Assembly (NCBI RefSeq): GCF_900177295.1
Contig: NZ_FWZX01000001.1
Span: 434,001-498,000 of the forward strand
Direction of reading: 5' to 3'
Origin: Tistlia consotensis USBA 355
GTDB lineage: Bacteria; Pseudomonadota; Alphaproteobacteria; Kiloniellales; DSM-21159
DNA length: 64,000 bases
This document shows, in pieces, positions 27,044-35,688 of the stretch (positions are counted from its first letter, which is position 1; every line of letters starts with the position of its first letter). The notes under the pieces were generated by a model. It was not told where the DNA came from. It saw only the letters and a list, made by a program, of their open reading frames with translations, and ran no database searches. The translations under genes were made by a program, and so were the position numbers.

Positions 27044-27988
27044 GTGGCGCCGCGCGGGGAGAAGACGCCGCCGGCCGGTCGTCCGGCCGCCCGGCCGCCC
27101 GGGTCGCGCCGGCGCCGCCGGCGCGACCTGCCGCTGGCCAACGACGCCTCGGCCCGCTACCTGCCCTGGCTGATCGCCTTCCTGGTCTTCCTGGCCGGCC
27201 TCGCCCTGGTCGGCGGGCTCGGCGCCAACCGCCTGGCGGCGCGCTGGGACAGCGGACTGGCCGGCAAGCTGACCGTCCAGGTCATGCCCGGCCAGAACGC
27301 CGAGGAGACAAAGACCCGGGTCGGCCTGGTGCTCGACCTGCTGACCGCCAGCAAGGGGGTCGCCAGCGTCGAGGTGCTCGACCGCAAGCAGCTCGGCGCC
27401 CTGCTCGAGCCCTGGCTCGGCGCCAGTGCCTACGAGGAGAGCCTGCCGCTGCCGATGCTGATCGACGTCACCCTCGACCCCGGCGTCGAGGGCGTGCCGC
27501 CCGGCCTCGCGGAGCGCCTGGAGAAGGAGATCCCGGCCGCCCACCTCGACGACCACCAGCGCTACCTCGGCGCCCTGATCTCCTTCGCCCGCTCGCTGCA
27601 GCTGATCGCCCTGGCGGTCGTCGTGCTGGTCGGCGCGGCGACTATCCTGACGCTGATCTTCGTCACCCGCACCGGCCTGTCGGTGCACCGCCAGACCATC
27701 GAGCTGCTGCACCTGATGGGCGCCCGGGACCGCTACGTCGCCGGCCAGTTCCAGGGCAACGCCGCGCGGCTGGCGCTGCGCGGCGGCCTGGTCGGGCTGG
27801 TCGCGGCGGGGCTGGTGCTCTACGCCCTGGAGCGGGTCGTGCAGAGCGGCGGCGCCGGCCTGCTGCCGAGCTTCTCGCCGACGCCGGTCGACTGGGCGGC
27901 CCTGCTGGTGCTGCCGCCGCTGGCGGTGGCGGTCGCCGCCCTGACTGCGCGCTGGACCGTGCTGCGCACCCTGACCCGCCTGCCCTGA
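27044..27988 (+). CDS. ftsX: Cell-division protein FtsX
   Basis: Membrane subunit of FtsEX, 314 residues. A long Pro/Arg-rich cytoplasmic N terminus (about 1-40) leads to the first membrane helix (about 43-64), a periplasmic domain of about 110 residues, and three further helices (around 190-215, 240-265 and 285-310), as in FtsX. The GTG start gives the usual basic N terminus. It lies directly between ftsE and the ydcF-like gene, with 2-3 base spacing, so it is one transcript. Confidence 0.92.
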   Translation: MAPRGEKTPPAGRPAARPPGSRRRRRRDLPLANDASARYLPWLIAFLVFLAGLALVGGLGANRLAARWDSGLAGKLTVQVMPGQNAEETKTRVGLVLDLLTASKGVASVEVLDRKQLGALLEPWLGASAYEESLPLPMLIDVTLDPGVEGVPPGLAERLEKEIPAAHLDDHQRYLGALISFARSLQLIALAVVVLVGAATILTLIFVTRTGLSVHRQTIELLHLMGARDRYVAGQFQGNAARLALRGGLVGLVAAGLVLYALERVVQSGGAGLLPSFSPTPVDWAALLVLPPLAVAVAALTARWTVLRTLTRLP

Positions 27989-27990
27989 CC

Positions 27991-28644
27991 ATGAGCGCGC
28001 CGGCCTGCGATCCGCCGCCCCCCGGCCCTCCCGCCCGGCAGCGCAGGAGGCCGCTGCGCCTGCTGGCGCCGCTGCTCGCCCTGGCCGCGCTGTTCCTCGG
28101 CGGCTTCGTCGCCTTCGCGCTCGGCCTGTCGTCCGAGACGCCGCCGCCCAGCGAGCGCACCGACGCCATCGTCGTGCTGACCGGCGGCAGCGAGCGCATC
28201 AAGGTCGGCTTCGAGCTGCTGGCCGCCGGCGCCGCGCGCAAGCTCTTCGTCTCCGGCGTCTACCGCGGCGTCGAGGTCAGCGAGCTGCTGCGCCTCAGCC
28301 AGGGCGCGCCCGACGAGCTGGCCTGCTGCATCGCGCTCGGCTACGACGCCGAGGACACCCACGGCAACGCCCGCGAGGCCGCCGAGTGGATGCGCAAGGA
28401 GGGCCTGACCAGCCTGCGCCTGGTCACCGGCGCCTACCACATGCCGCGCAGCCTGCTGGAGTTCCGCCGCGCCCTGCCCGAGGCCAGGATCCTGCCGCAT
28501 CCGGTCTTCCCCGAGGGCTTCCGCGAGCACTGGTGGTTCAGCCCGCGCAGCGCCCTGCTGCTGATGACCGAGTACGTCAAGTACCTGGCCGCGCTGGTCG
28601 TCGGCCTGGTGCCCGGCGGCATGGACGGGATCGCCGCATCGTGA
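27991..28644 (+). CDS. YdcF/ElyC-type DUF218 membrane protein
   Basis: The 217-residue protein has a Pro/Arg-rich N terminus, one membrane helix (about 27-48) and a periplasmic DUF218 domain with TDAIVVLTGGSERI near its start, DTHGNAREAAEWM and RLVTGAYHMPRSLLEFRR. SanA/ElyC/YdcF relatives affect envelope integrity and lipid-carrier metabolism in enterobacteria. Its place between ftsX and plsC, in a division and envelope operon, fits an envelope role. The end overlaps plsC by 4 bases (GTGA). Confidence 0.87.
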   Translation: MSAPACDPPPPGPPARQRRRPLRLLAPLLALAALFLGGFVAFALGLSSETPPPSERTDAIVVLTGGSERIKVGFELLAAGAARKLFVSGVYRGVEVSELLRLSQGAPDELACCIALGYDAEDTHGNAREAAEWMRKEGLTSLRLVTGAYHMPRSLLEFRRALPEARILPHPVFPEGFREHWWFSPRSALLLMTEYVKYLAALVVGLVPGGMDGIAAS

Positions 28645-29399
28645 GCGACAAGACAAGCGCCGGCCTGATCCTTCGCTCGGCGCTGTTCCAGCTCTGCTAC
28701 CACCTCTGGCTGATCGCGATCGGCATCGCCCTGCTGCCGGCCTTCCTGCTGCCCTGGCGCTGGCTCTACGCCGGCGGGCGGCTCTGGGTGCACGGCATCC
28801 TGTTCATGATGGAGCATCTCTGCGGCCTGACCTGGGAGGTCCGGGGCCGCGAGCGGCTGCCGGCGGACAGCGCCGTGCTGATCGCCAGCAAGCACCAGTC
28901 GGCCTGGGACACGCTGATCTTCCCGCTGCTCGTCCCCGATCCGGCCTACGTGCTGAAGCGCGAGCTGCTGCTGGTCCCCTTCTTCGGCTGGATCATGTGG
29001 CGCCTGCGCATGGTCGCGGTCGACCGCAAGGGCGGCGGCGCGGCGCTGCGCCGGCTGCTCAAGGCGGCGCGGCGTATCGTCGGCGGGGAGGGCCGGCCCC
29101 TGGTGATCTATCCCGAGGGCACGCGCACCGCGCCCGGTGCCCACCGGCCCTACCAGCCCGGCGTCGCCGCGCTCTACGGCGAGCTCGGCGTGCCGGTCGT
29201 GCCGGTCGCCCTCAACTCGGGCCTGTTCTGGCCGCGCAAGTCGTTCCTGCGCCGGCCGGGCCGGATCGTCCTGGAGTTCCTGGAGCCGATCCCGCCGGGC
29301 CTGCCGCGCCGGCAGTTCCTCGCCGAGCTGGAGGCACGCATCGAGCCGGCCACGGAGCGGCTGGTCGCCGAAGGCGGGGGCGAAGTCAGGCCGGATTGA
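28641..29399 (+). CDS. plsC: 1-acyl-sn-glycerol-3-phosphate acyltransferase PlsC
   Basis: Makes phosphatidic acid from lysophosphatidic acid at the inner membrane. The 252-residue protein has N-terminal hydrophobic segments, the catalytic H-x4-D motif in SKHQSAWDT, the glycerol-phosphate-binding YPEGTRT motif, and PVVPVALNSG. The GTG at 28641 overlaps the preceding stop, indicating translational coupling with the ydcF-like gene. The ftsE-ftsX-ydcF-plsC order links division and phospholipid synthesis and recurs in alphaproteobacteria. Confidence 0.93.
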   Translation: MSDKTSAGLILRSALFQLCYHLWLIAIGIALLPAFLLPWRWLYAGGRLWVHGILFMMEHLCGLTWEVRGRERLPADSAVLIASKHQSAWDTLIFPLLVPDPAYVLKRELLLVPFFGWIMWRLRMVAVDRKGGGAALRRLLKAARRIVGGEGRPLVIYPEGTRTAPGAHRPYQPGVAALYGELGVPVVPVALNSGLFWPRKSFLRRPGRIVLEFLEPIPPGLPRRQFLAELEARIEPATERLVAEGGGEVRPD

Positions 29400-29472
29400 T
29401 CTGGGCCAAGGACGCCGGCACGTCCGCCCGGAAATCTGGCGGCTCCCGCCCCACCCGCGAGGAGCGACGGCA

Positions 29473-30951
29473 ATGCGATCTTGCCTCTGCGCCCTGCTGC
29501 TGGCCGCCGGCCTGGCCGCGCCGGCCGCCCCGGCGCTCTCCCAGGGCGTACCGCTGAAGCAGCAGGTCACCCTGGCCGACATGGCCAGCTACTCCGGCCA
29601 GGCGATGGCCGGCACGGCGGAGGCCTGGAACGCTTTCCTGGGCAGCGCGCCGGCCTGGCTGACCGTGACCAAGGACAGCGTCAACGCGATCATCATCCAC
29701 CAGCAGCTGTCGAAGGGCGACGCCTGGGGCGCCTTCAAGACCTTCGGCGAGTACGGCGCCGGCTTCATGCTCGGCGAGTGGCAGGCCGCCGGCAACCTGC
29801 CGCTGGCGACCATCACGACGGCCTTCCAGGTCGCCGTCGCGGCCGGCGACTTCGTCCACTCCCAGTACTTCATCCCGACCCTGGTCGACCGGCTCTACGC
29901 CGACTACCGCGCCCAGCGCGCAGCCGGCGAGAGCCATGCCCAGGTCTGGTCGGAGCTGCGCTACGTGGTCCCCCATCCGGTGCTGGCCGAGGTCAAGAAG
30001 CGGGCCATCTATCCGGCCCACGACCTCACCTGGGACAAGCCCGACTTCGCCAAGGCGAGCCGTACGCTGACCGCCGAGGCGGCCGGCAAGGCGATCCGCG
30101 TGACCTACCGGGCGCCCGGCAACTGGCCCTACGGCCGGCCCTACCTGATCCACCACGCGGGCCAGGGCGGCACGCCGCGCTTCGCCCGGACCATCGACGT
30201 CGAGGTCAGCGGCGACCCGCCGGCGGCACTGTCGGGCCTGATGTACGACATCACCAAGCTCAACGAGCGCTACCGCGACGCCGGCGGCTACCTGGACAGC
30301 GCCGGCCTGACCGCGGTCGAGGCGACGCTGAAGCGCCTGCTGGCCGAGGTCGCCAAGCCGGGCGACGTCGCCCGCGCCCTCGACGAGGAGGCGGTCGCCT
30401 ACGTCGGGCGCATGCTGGAGCTGCGCTACGCCCGCGAGGTCCTGACCAGGGCGGTCGAGCAGGCCAGCCGCAAGGCGCGGGACAACCTGGTCAGGGCGCG
30501 CCTGGCCTACGACGAGTTCCTGAAGAGCTGGCAGGCGCTGCCCGAGGGCCCGCCGGTGATCGATCTGCCCTGCTGCCGGTACTGGCTGGTCCAGTCGGGC
30601 GGCGAGCGGCGTCTCGTCGGCCGCTACGTCACGCCGAAGGGCACGGCGGTGATCTACCGCTCGGAACCGATGGCCGACTGGCTGCCGCTGCCCTTCGGCC
30701 TCGTCGCGGTGCAGAGCGGCGTCGGCTACCACATCTATCCCGGCCCCTGCCCGGCCAGCCGGCCGCCGGGCAGCGGCTGCCCCTACCTCGTCGCCCGGCT
30801 CGGCGAGACCGCCGAGGTGATCTTCCGCCAGGAGGTGTCGCGCTTCAGCTGCCAGAACTCGCCGGCCGACCTCAGCTACCTGAAGTGCGACTGGCAGCGG
30901 CTCGACGCCAAAGGCACCGTCGTCGCGCAGGACAGCCTGATCCTGAAGTAG
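29473..30951 (+). CDS. Unknown exported 492-residue protein
   Basis: I do not recognise this gene. A clear signal peptide (about 1-24, cut after PALSQG) marks it as exported. The mature part is mostly helical at first (about 30-170, with Trp- and Tyr-rich segments). A beta-rich middle (about 195-260) is followed by a Lys/Arg/Glu-rich helical part (about 270-360), and the C-terminal domain of about 130 residues has eight Cys, including CCRYW, GPCPASRPPGSGCPY and FSCQN, likely disulfide-bonded. GAGGAG precedes the ATG. It follows plsC by 73 bases and precedes nrdJ; neither neighbour suggests a role. Confidence 0.75.
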   Translation: MRSCLCALLLAAGLAAPAAPALSQGVPLKQQVTLADMASYSGQAMAGTAEAWNAFLGSAPAWLTVTKDSVNAIIIHQQLSKGDAWGAFKTFGEYGAGFMLGEWQAAGNLPLATITTAFQVAVAAGDFVHSQYFIPTLVDRLYADYRAQRAAGESHAQVWSELRYVVPHPVLAEVKKRAIYPAHDLTWDKPDFAKASRTLTAEAAGKAIRVTYRAPGNWPYGRPYLIHHAGQGGTPRFARTIDVEVSGDPPAALSGLMYDITKLNERYRDAGGYLDSAGLTAVEATLKRLLAEVAKPGDVARALDEEAVAYVGRMLELRYAREVLTRAVEQASRKARDNLVRARLAYDEFLKSWQALPEGPPVIDLPCCRYWLVQSGGERRLVGRYVTPKGTAVIYRSEPMADWLPLPFGLVAVQSGVGYHIYPGPCPASRPPGSGCPYLVARLGETAEVIFRQEVSRFSCQNSPADLSYLKCDWQRLDAKGTVVAQDSLILK

Positions 30952-31039
30952 CGCCCTCGAACGAAGGAAGAACGTTGATTCGCCGGGGCGGCGCGCCTAC
31001 CTTTCCGGTCCTGCAGGCAGCGCGGAGCGCAACGGCCCG

Positions 31040-33337
31040 ATGGCGCTTTCGTCGATCTCCGAACAGGTCTGGGACGCCAAGTACCGCCTGAAGACGCCCG
31101 AGGGCGAGCCGCTCGACCGGACGATCGAGGACAGCTGGCGGCGGGTCGCCAGGGCCCTGGCCGCCGTCGAGCGCACGCCCGCCCAGTGGGAGCAGCGCTT
31201 CTACGAGGCGCTCGAGGGCTTCCGCTTCCTGCCGGCCGGCCGGATCCTGGCCGGCGCCGGGACCGAACGCAACGTCACCCTCTTCAACTGCTTCGTCATG
31301 GGCACGATCCCCGACGACATGGGCGGGATCTTCAGCCACCTGCGCGAGGCGGCGCTGACCCTGCAGCAGGGCGGCGGCATCGGCTACGACTTTTCGACCC
31401 TGCGCCCGCGCGGCGCCCCGGTCGCCGGGGTCGGCGCCGACGCCTCGGGCCCGCTGTCCTTCATGGACGTCTGGGACGCGATGTGCGCGACCATCATGTC
31501 GGCGGGCAGCCGGCGTGGCGCGATGATGGCGACCCTGCGCTGCGACCATCCCGACATCGAGGCCTTCGTCGAGGCCAAGCGCACCGCCGGGCGCCTGACC
31601 AACTTCAACCTCTCGGTGCTGGTCACCGACGCCTTCATGACGGCGCTGCGCGAGGACGCCGACTGGCCACTGGTCTTCGACGGCAGGACCTGCCGGACGC
31701 TCAAGGCGCGCGCGCTCTGGGACCAGGTCATGCACGCGACCTACGAGGCCTCGGAGCCGGGCGTGATCTTCATCGACCGGATCAACCGCCGCAACAACCT
31801 GCACTACTGCGAGGAGATCCGCGCGACCAACCCCTGCGGCGAGCAGCCCCTGCCGCCCTACGGCGCCTGCCTGCTCGGCTCGATCAACCTGGCGGCCCTG
31901 GTCCGGCATCCCTTCGAGCCCGAGGCCGACCTTGACCTGGAGGCCCTGGAGCAACTGGTGCCAGTCGCGGTCCGCATGCTCGACAACGCGATCGAGGCCT
32001 CGCGCTTCCCGCTCGAGGCGCAGCGCGCGGAGGCCCAGGCCAAGCGGCGCATCGGCCTCGGCATCACGGGCCTCGCCGACGCGCTGATCCTCTGCGGCCT
32101 GCGCTACGGCAGCCAGGCCGCGGTCGAGCGCAGCGAGCAGTGGCTGCGCGTGCTGCGCCGCGCCGCCTACCTCGCCTCCAGCGACCTCGCCGCCGAGAAG
32201 GGCGCCTTCCCGCTGTTCGAGCGCGACCCCTTCCTGGCCGGCGAGACGGTCCAGGAGCTGGAGCCCGAGGTCCGCGAGGCGATCGGCCGCTACGGCATCC
32301 GCAACGGCCTCGTCACCTCGGTGGCGCCGACCGGCACGATCTCGCTGCTCGCCGACAACGTCTCCTCGGGCCTCGAGCCGGTCTTCGCCTTCGAGTACAA
32401 GCGCCAGATCCGCCAGCCCGACGGCTCGCGCCTCGCCGAGAAGGTGACCGACCACGCCTACCGCCTGTTCCGCGAGCGCTTCGGCGCCGAGGCGGCGCCC
32501 GGCGAGGCCTTCGTCGACGCCCAGTCCCTGGAGCCTGCGGCGCACCTGGTCATGCAGGCGACGGTGCAGCGCTTCATCGACTCCTCGGTCTCGAAGACCA
32601 TCAACCTGCCGGCCGACATGAGCTTCGAGGCCTTCAAGGACGTCTACCTCTCGGCCTACGAGCTCGGCTGCAAGGGCTGCACGACCTACCGGCCGAGCGA
32701 GCTCCGCGGCGCCGTGCTGGAGGTCGAGAGCGGCGCGGCGCCCGTCGTCGCCGCGGTGCCGCGGCCGGCCGAGGGCGCGGTCGTGCACCTGACCGAGCCG
32801 CTGGCGCGCCCCGAGGCCTTGCCCGGCCGGACCTACAAGCTGACCTGGCCGGAGAGCGACCACGCGATCTACATCACGGTCAACGACATCGTGCAGGACG
32901 GCCGGCGCCGGCCCTTCGAGGTCTTCATCAACTCCAAGAACATGGAGCACTACGCCTGGACCGTGGCGCTGACCCGGATGATCTCGGCGGTGTTCCGGCG
33001 CGGCGGCGACGTCTCCTTCGTCGTCGAGGAGCTGAAGGCGGTCTTCGACCCGCGCGGCGGCGCCTGGCTGGGCGGCCGCTACGTGCCTTCGCTGCTGGCC
33101 GCGATCGGCGGCGTCATCGAGCGCCACATGATCGACATCGGCTTCCTGGCGCCGCGCGAGAACGCCCCCCTGGCCGACCAGGTCCGCCGCCTCGCCGGCG
33201 AGGACACGGAGGAGGCCCCGCCGGCCGCCGAGCGCCGGCGCCTCGCGGGCCAGTGCCCGAAGTGCGGCGCCGCCGCGCTGGTGCGCCAGGAAGGCTGCGA
33301 CCTCTGCACCAACTGCGGCCATTCGAAGTGCTCGTGA
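31040..33337 (+). CDS. nrdJ: Adenosylcobalamin-dependent (class II) ribonucleotide reductase NrdJ
   Basis: Reduces ribonucleotides to deoxyribonucleotides using adenosylcobalamin, independent of oxygen. The 765 residues contain the reductant Cys84 (LFNCFVMG), the radical-site motif N264-P-C266-G-E268 and the barrel segments QQGGGIGYDFSTLRPRG and TGTISLLADNVSSGLEPVF. The C-terminal part (about 590-765) includes a KLTWPESDHAIYITVND domain and a closing cysteine cluster, CPKCG then CDLCTNCGHSKC, typical of the proteobacterial NrdJ subtype. The cofactor can be supplied by the adenosyltransferase at 14302-14877. No cobalamin riboswitch is visible in the 88-base upstream gap. Confidence 0.95.
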   Translation: MALSSISEQVWDAKYRLKTPEGEPLDRTIEDSWRRVARALAAVERTPAQWEQRFYEALEGFRFLPAGRILAGAGTERNVTLFNCFVMGTIPDDMGGIFSHLREAALTLQQGGGIGYDFSTLRPRGAPVAGVGADASGPLSFMDVWDAMCATIMSAGSRRGAMMATLRCDHPDIEAFVEAKRTAGRLTNFNLSVLVTDAFMTALREDADWPLVFDGRTCRTLKARALWDQVMHATYEASEPGVIFIDRINRRNNLHYCEEIRATNPCGEQPLPPYGACLLGSINLAALVRHPFEPEADLDLEALEQLVPVAVRMLDNAIEASRFPLEAQRAEAQAKRRIGLGITGLADALILCGLRYGSQAAVERSEQWLRVLRRAAYLASSDLAAEKGAFPLFERDPFLAGETVQELEPEVREAIGRYGIRNGLVTSVAPTGTISLLADNVSSGLEPVFAFEYKRQIRQPDGSRLAEKVTDHAYRLFRERFGAEAAPGEAFVDAQSLEPAAHLVMQATVQRFIDSSVSKTINLPADMSFEAFKDVYLSAYELGCKGCTTYRPSELRGAVLEVESGAAPVVAAVPRPAEGAVVHLTEPLARPEALPGRTYKLTWPESDHAIYITVNDIVQDGRRRPFEVFINSKNMEHYAWTVALTRMISAVFRRGGDVSFVVEELKAVFDPRGGAWLGGRYVPSLLAAIGGVIERHMIDIGFLAPRENAPLADQVRRLAGEDTEEAPPAAERRRLAGQCPKCGAAALVRQEGCDLCTNCGHSKCS

Positions 33338-33344
33338 GCCCGCC

Positions 33345-33566
33345 GTGAGCCGCCGCCCCATGACCCGACACCCCGCGACCCGCAGGCTCTGCCGCAAGTG
33401 CCACGCCGAGCTCGGCGTCGACGACAGCCGCTGCGAGGCCTGCGGCGCCAGCAACCCCGTGCCGGTGCCCTGGTACACGCCGATCCTGGGCCTCGCGATC
33501 GTCGCCCTGCTGTTCCTGCTGCTGGTCGACTTCAGCGACGTCGCGAAGGTTCTCGGGTTCGAGTAG
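33345..33566 (+). CDS. Small zinc-ribbon membrane protein
   Basis: A 73-residue protein (GTG at 33345; ATG at 33360 would give 68) with a CxxC-x10-CxxC zinc ribbon (CRKC then CEAC) and one membrane helix near the C terminus (about 46-64, ILGLAIVALLFLLLV). It starts 7 bases after nrdJ, so it is likely co-transcribed. The function is unknown. Short ribbon-plus-helix proteins are widespread; nothing ties it mechanically to the reductase beyond position. Confidence 0.65.
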   Translation: MSRRPMTRHPATRRLCRKCHAELGVDDSRCEACGASNPVPVPWYTPILGLAIVALLFLLLVDFSDVAKVLGFE

Positions 33567-33584
33567 CCGGCGGCCCGCGCCGGG

Positions 33585-34904
33585 CTACGGCCCTGCCGGC
33601 AGAAGCAGCTGCTCGACGGCGGCAGCGGCGGCGCCGGCCAGCAGCGCACCACCCAGGCCGCCGGCGAGCCAGGCCGTGAGCCGGCCGCGGCTGAGGGCGA
33701 TGCCGAAGGCGGCCTTGACCAGCGTGTTGACCGCCCCGACCAGCAGGATCGCGCCACCGGCCAGCAGCGCCGGGGTCCGGCCGTCGGCGACCAGCGCCGA
33801 GAAGGACAGCGTCACGGCGTCGACGTCGGCGAGGCCCGAGACCGCGGCGATCAGATAGAGCGCCTCGTCGCCGATCCAGCGGCGCAGCGCGGCCGTCAAC
33901 AGCAGGATCCCCGCGAGCAGCAGGCCGAACTTCAGCGCCGTGCCGAACTCGAAAGGGTTCTCCGGCTTCAGCCCGGCCGCGGCGGACGGGCCCTCGGCCG
34001 GCTCGCGGCCCGCCGCCCAGAGGCCGACCGCGGCTGCGACGACCCCGGCGACGGCCAGGGGCACCGCGAGCACGGGCAGCAGGGCCGGCGCGATCACCGC
34101 GGCGACCAGCAGCATGCGCGGGAACATGACGGCGCAGGCCAGCAGGATGCCTGCGGCGATCAGCCGGGCCTGGCCGTCCGGCCGGCCGGGCATCGCGGGG
34201 CGCGCGGCGGGCGCCGCCCGCCGCGCCAGGGTCACGGTGGTCGCGGTCGAGGAGGCGAGCCCGCCGAGCAGGCCGGTCAGCAGGATGCCGCGGCGCGGCC
34301 CGGCGAGCCGGATCGCGAAGTAGCCGATCGACGACAGCCCGGCGATCAGCACGACCATCCACCAGATGCGGTAGGGGTTGAGCGCGTTCCAGGGGCCGAG
34401 CCCGCGGTCCGGCAGTACCGGCAGCAGCACGACCGACATCAGCAGCAGCTTGAGCACGGCCAGCAGCTCGGCCTGCTCGAGCCGCTCGACCAGGCGGTGC
34501 AGCTGTGGCTTGGTGCCGAGCAGCAGGGCGACGATCACGGCGCCGGCGCCGGCGACCTCCAGTTCGCCCTCGCCGGCCGCCGCCCCCAGGCCGAAAGTCA
34601 CCAGGGCGGCGACCGCGCTGGTCGCCGAGAGGTCGTGGCTGGCCGCGGTGCCGCGCCAGTAGCCCGCGGCCAGCACCGCGCCCAGCGCCAGGAAGCCGGC
34701 GGCCAGCACCGGCAGGCCCTGGCTCTGGCCGAGCAGGCTGGCGAGACCGCCGAGCAGGCCGATCAGGCCGAAGGTGCGGAAGCCCGCGACCCGCTCGCCC
34801 TCGGCGAGGGCGCGCGCGTGCCAGCCGCGCTCCAGCCCGATCAGCAGGCCGGCGGCCAGGGCGACGGCGAGGCGCGAGAGCGAGTCGAGGTCGGCGGCGG
34901 GCAT
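33585..34904 (-). CDS. MgtC/SapB-DUF4010 family membrane protein
   Basis: A 439-residue polytopic membrane protein. The N-terminal part (to about 140) has the MgtC/SapB features LAAGLLIGLERGW and GFRTFGLIGLLGG. The rest is a DUF4010 domain with about eight further helices and the conserved GLLGGLASSTATTVTLARRA motif. The start at 34904 gives MPAADLDSLSRLAVALAAG, the usual family beginning. MgtC domains bind or modulate P-type ATPases and ATP synthase in pathogens, but the physiological role of the DUF4010 form is not established. It is a single gene, convergent with the zinc-ribbon gene. Confidence 0.87.
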   Translation of the reverse strand: MPAADLDSLSRLAVALAAGLLIGLERGWHARALAEGERVAGFRTFGLIGLLGGLASLLGQSQGLPVLAAGFLALGAVLAAGYWRGTAASHDLSATSAVAALVTFGLGAAAGEGELEVAGAGAVIVALLLGTKPQLHRLVERLEQAELLAVLKLLLMSVVLLPVLPDRGLGPWNALNPYRIWWMVVLIAGLSSIGYFAIRLAGPRRGILLTGLLGGLASSTATTVTLARRAAPAARPAMPGRPDGQARLIAAGILLACAVMFPRMLLVAAVIAPALLPVLAVPLAVAGVVAAAVGLWAAGREPAEGPSAAAGLKPENPFEFGTALKFGLLLAGILLLTAALRRWIGDEALYLIAAVSGLADVDAVTLSFSALVADGRTPALLAGGAILLVGAVNTLVKAAFGIALSRGRLTAWLAGGLGGALLAGAAAAAVEQLLLPAGP

Positions 34905-34963
34905 GCGGCAAGAGTGGCCGGCGCCGCAGGCGCCGTGCAAGCCCAAGCCGCGGCCCGGCGCCC

Positions 34964-34999
34964 CAGGCCGGCGCCCAGGCCGGCGTTCAGGCCGGCGGC
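34964..34999. repeat. Three tandem copies of a 12-bp unit at the end of chaC
   Basis: CAGGCCGGCGCC-type units occupy 34964-34975, 34976-34987 and 34988-34999, differing in the last three bases. The chaC stop codon (34987-34989, minus strand) sits at the junction of units two and three, so gain or loss of a unit would shift the position of the stop. Confidence 0.8.
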
Positions 35000-35631
35000 G
35001 CGCCCTCGGCGCAGTTCGCGTCGACCAGATGGATCAGCCGGGCCAGCGAGCGGTCGACGATGCCGAGCGCCCGCAGGTGCCGGTCGGTCTCGGTCAGGTA
35101 CTCGCTGCAGGGGCCGCGATGGCCGCGCCCCTGGACGATCAGCCGGGCGACCCAGTCGTCGGGCATCCGGCCGGTGTACTGCGGATGGCGCGGATCGACG
35201 ACGAAGCCGAGCGCGGCGATCGGGCCCTCGGGCGTGCGCAGGGCCAGCCAGCGCGGCCGATAGACGCCGGTCGTCATCTCGCGGTCCCAGAGATAGTCCA
35301 TGACCGCCGCGGACTCCGCCGCCGGAGCCAGGAAGGCCATGCCGTGGCAGGCGCCGCCCCGGTCGAGCCCGAGCACCAGCCCCGGCCGCTCCGGCGTGCC
35401 CCGGTAGCGGTGCGAGTAGACGCAGAAGCGCCGGTGGTAGCCGTAGAGCAGCGCCTGGCGCACCGCGAGGTGCGGGAAGCCCGGGTTCCACATCAGGCTG
35501 CCGTAGCCGAAGACCCAGAAGTTCTCGCCCTCGGGCAACTCCGGGCGCGGCCGGGTCGCGCCGTAGGCGCGCAGGGCGTCGTAGTCGAGCGAGCGGACCG
35601 GGGGAGGGCTGCCGTGCATGCTGTCCGACAT
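34987..35631 (-). CDS. chaC: ChaC-type gamma-glutamylcyclotransferase
   Basis: Degrades glutathione to 5-oxoproline and Cys-Gly. The 214-residue protein has the substrate-binding FWVFGYGSLMWNPGF motif, the FCVYSHRYRGTPERPGLVLGLD segment and YLWDREM, all typical of ChaC. The ATG at 35631 was chosen; a TTG at 35658 would add nine residues, and the ribosome site is weak in either case. Together with gloB and gst at 49-51 kb it forms part of the glutathione complement of the window. The C terminus (CAEGAPPA) is set by a tandem repeat. Confidence 0.92.
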   Translation of the reverse strand: MSDSMHGSPPPVRSLDYDALRAYGATRPRPELPEGENFWVFGYGSLMWNPGFPHLAVRQALLYGYHRRFCVYSHRYRGTPERPGLVLGLDRGGACHGMAFLAPAAESAAVMDYLWDREMTTGVYRPRWLALRTPEGPIAALGFVVDPRHPQYTGRMPDDWVARLIVQGRGHRGPCSEYLTETDRHLRALGIVDRSLARLIHLVDANCAEGAPPA

Positions 35632-35688
35632 GGTAGCGCCGATGCTGCTCTGCAGCAAAGAGGCCGGTGAGCCGCATCGGGGCGGCGG

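Noticed and set aside
30952-31039. Possible cobalamin riboswitch before nrdJ
   Set aside because: Only 88 bases are available and no B12-box-like sequence is seen there or before the adenosyltransferase gene.
30872-33757. Minus-strand open frame of 961 codons opposite nrdJ
   Set aside because: It mirrors nrdJ codon for codon; no ribosome site, no recognisable domain, and the sense gene has all its catalytic residues.
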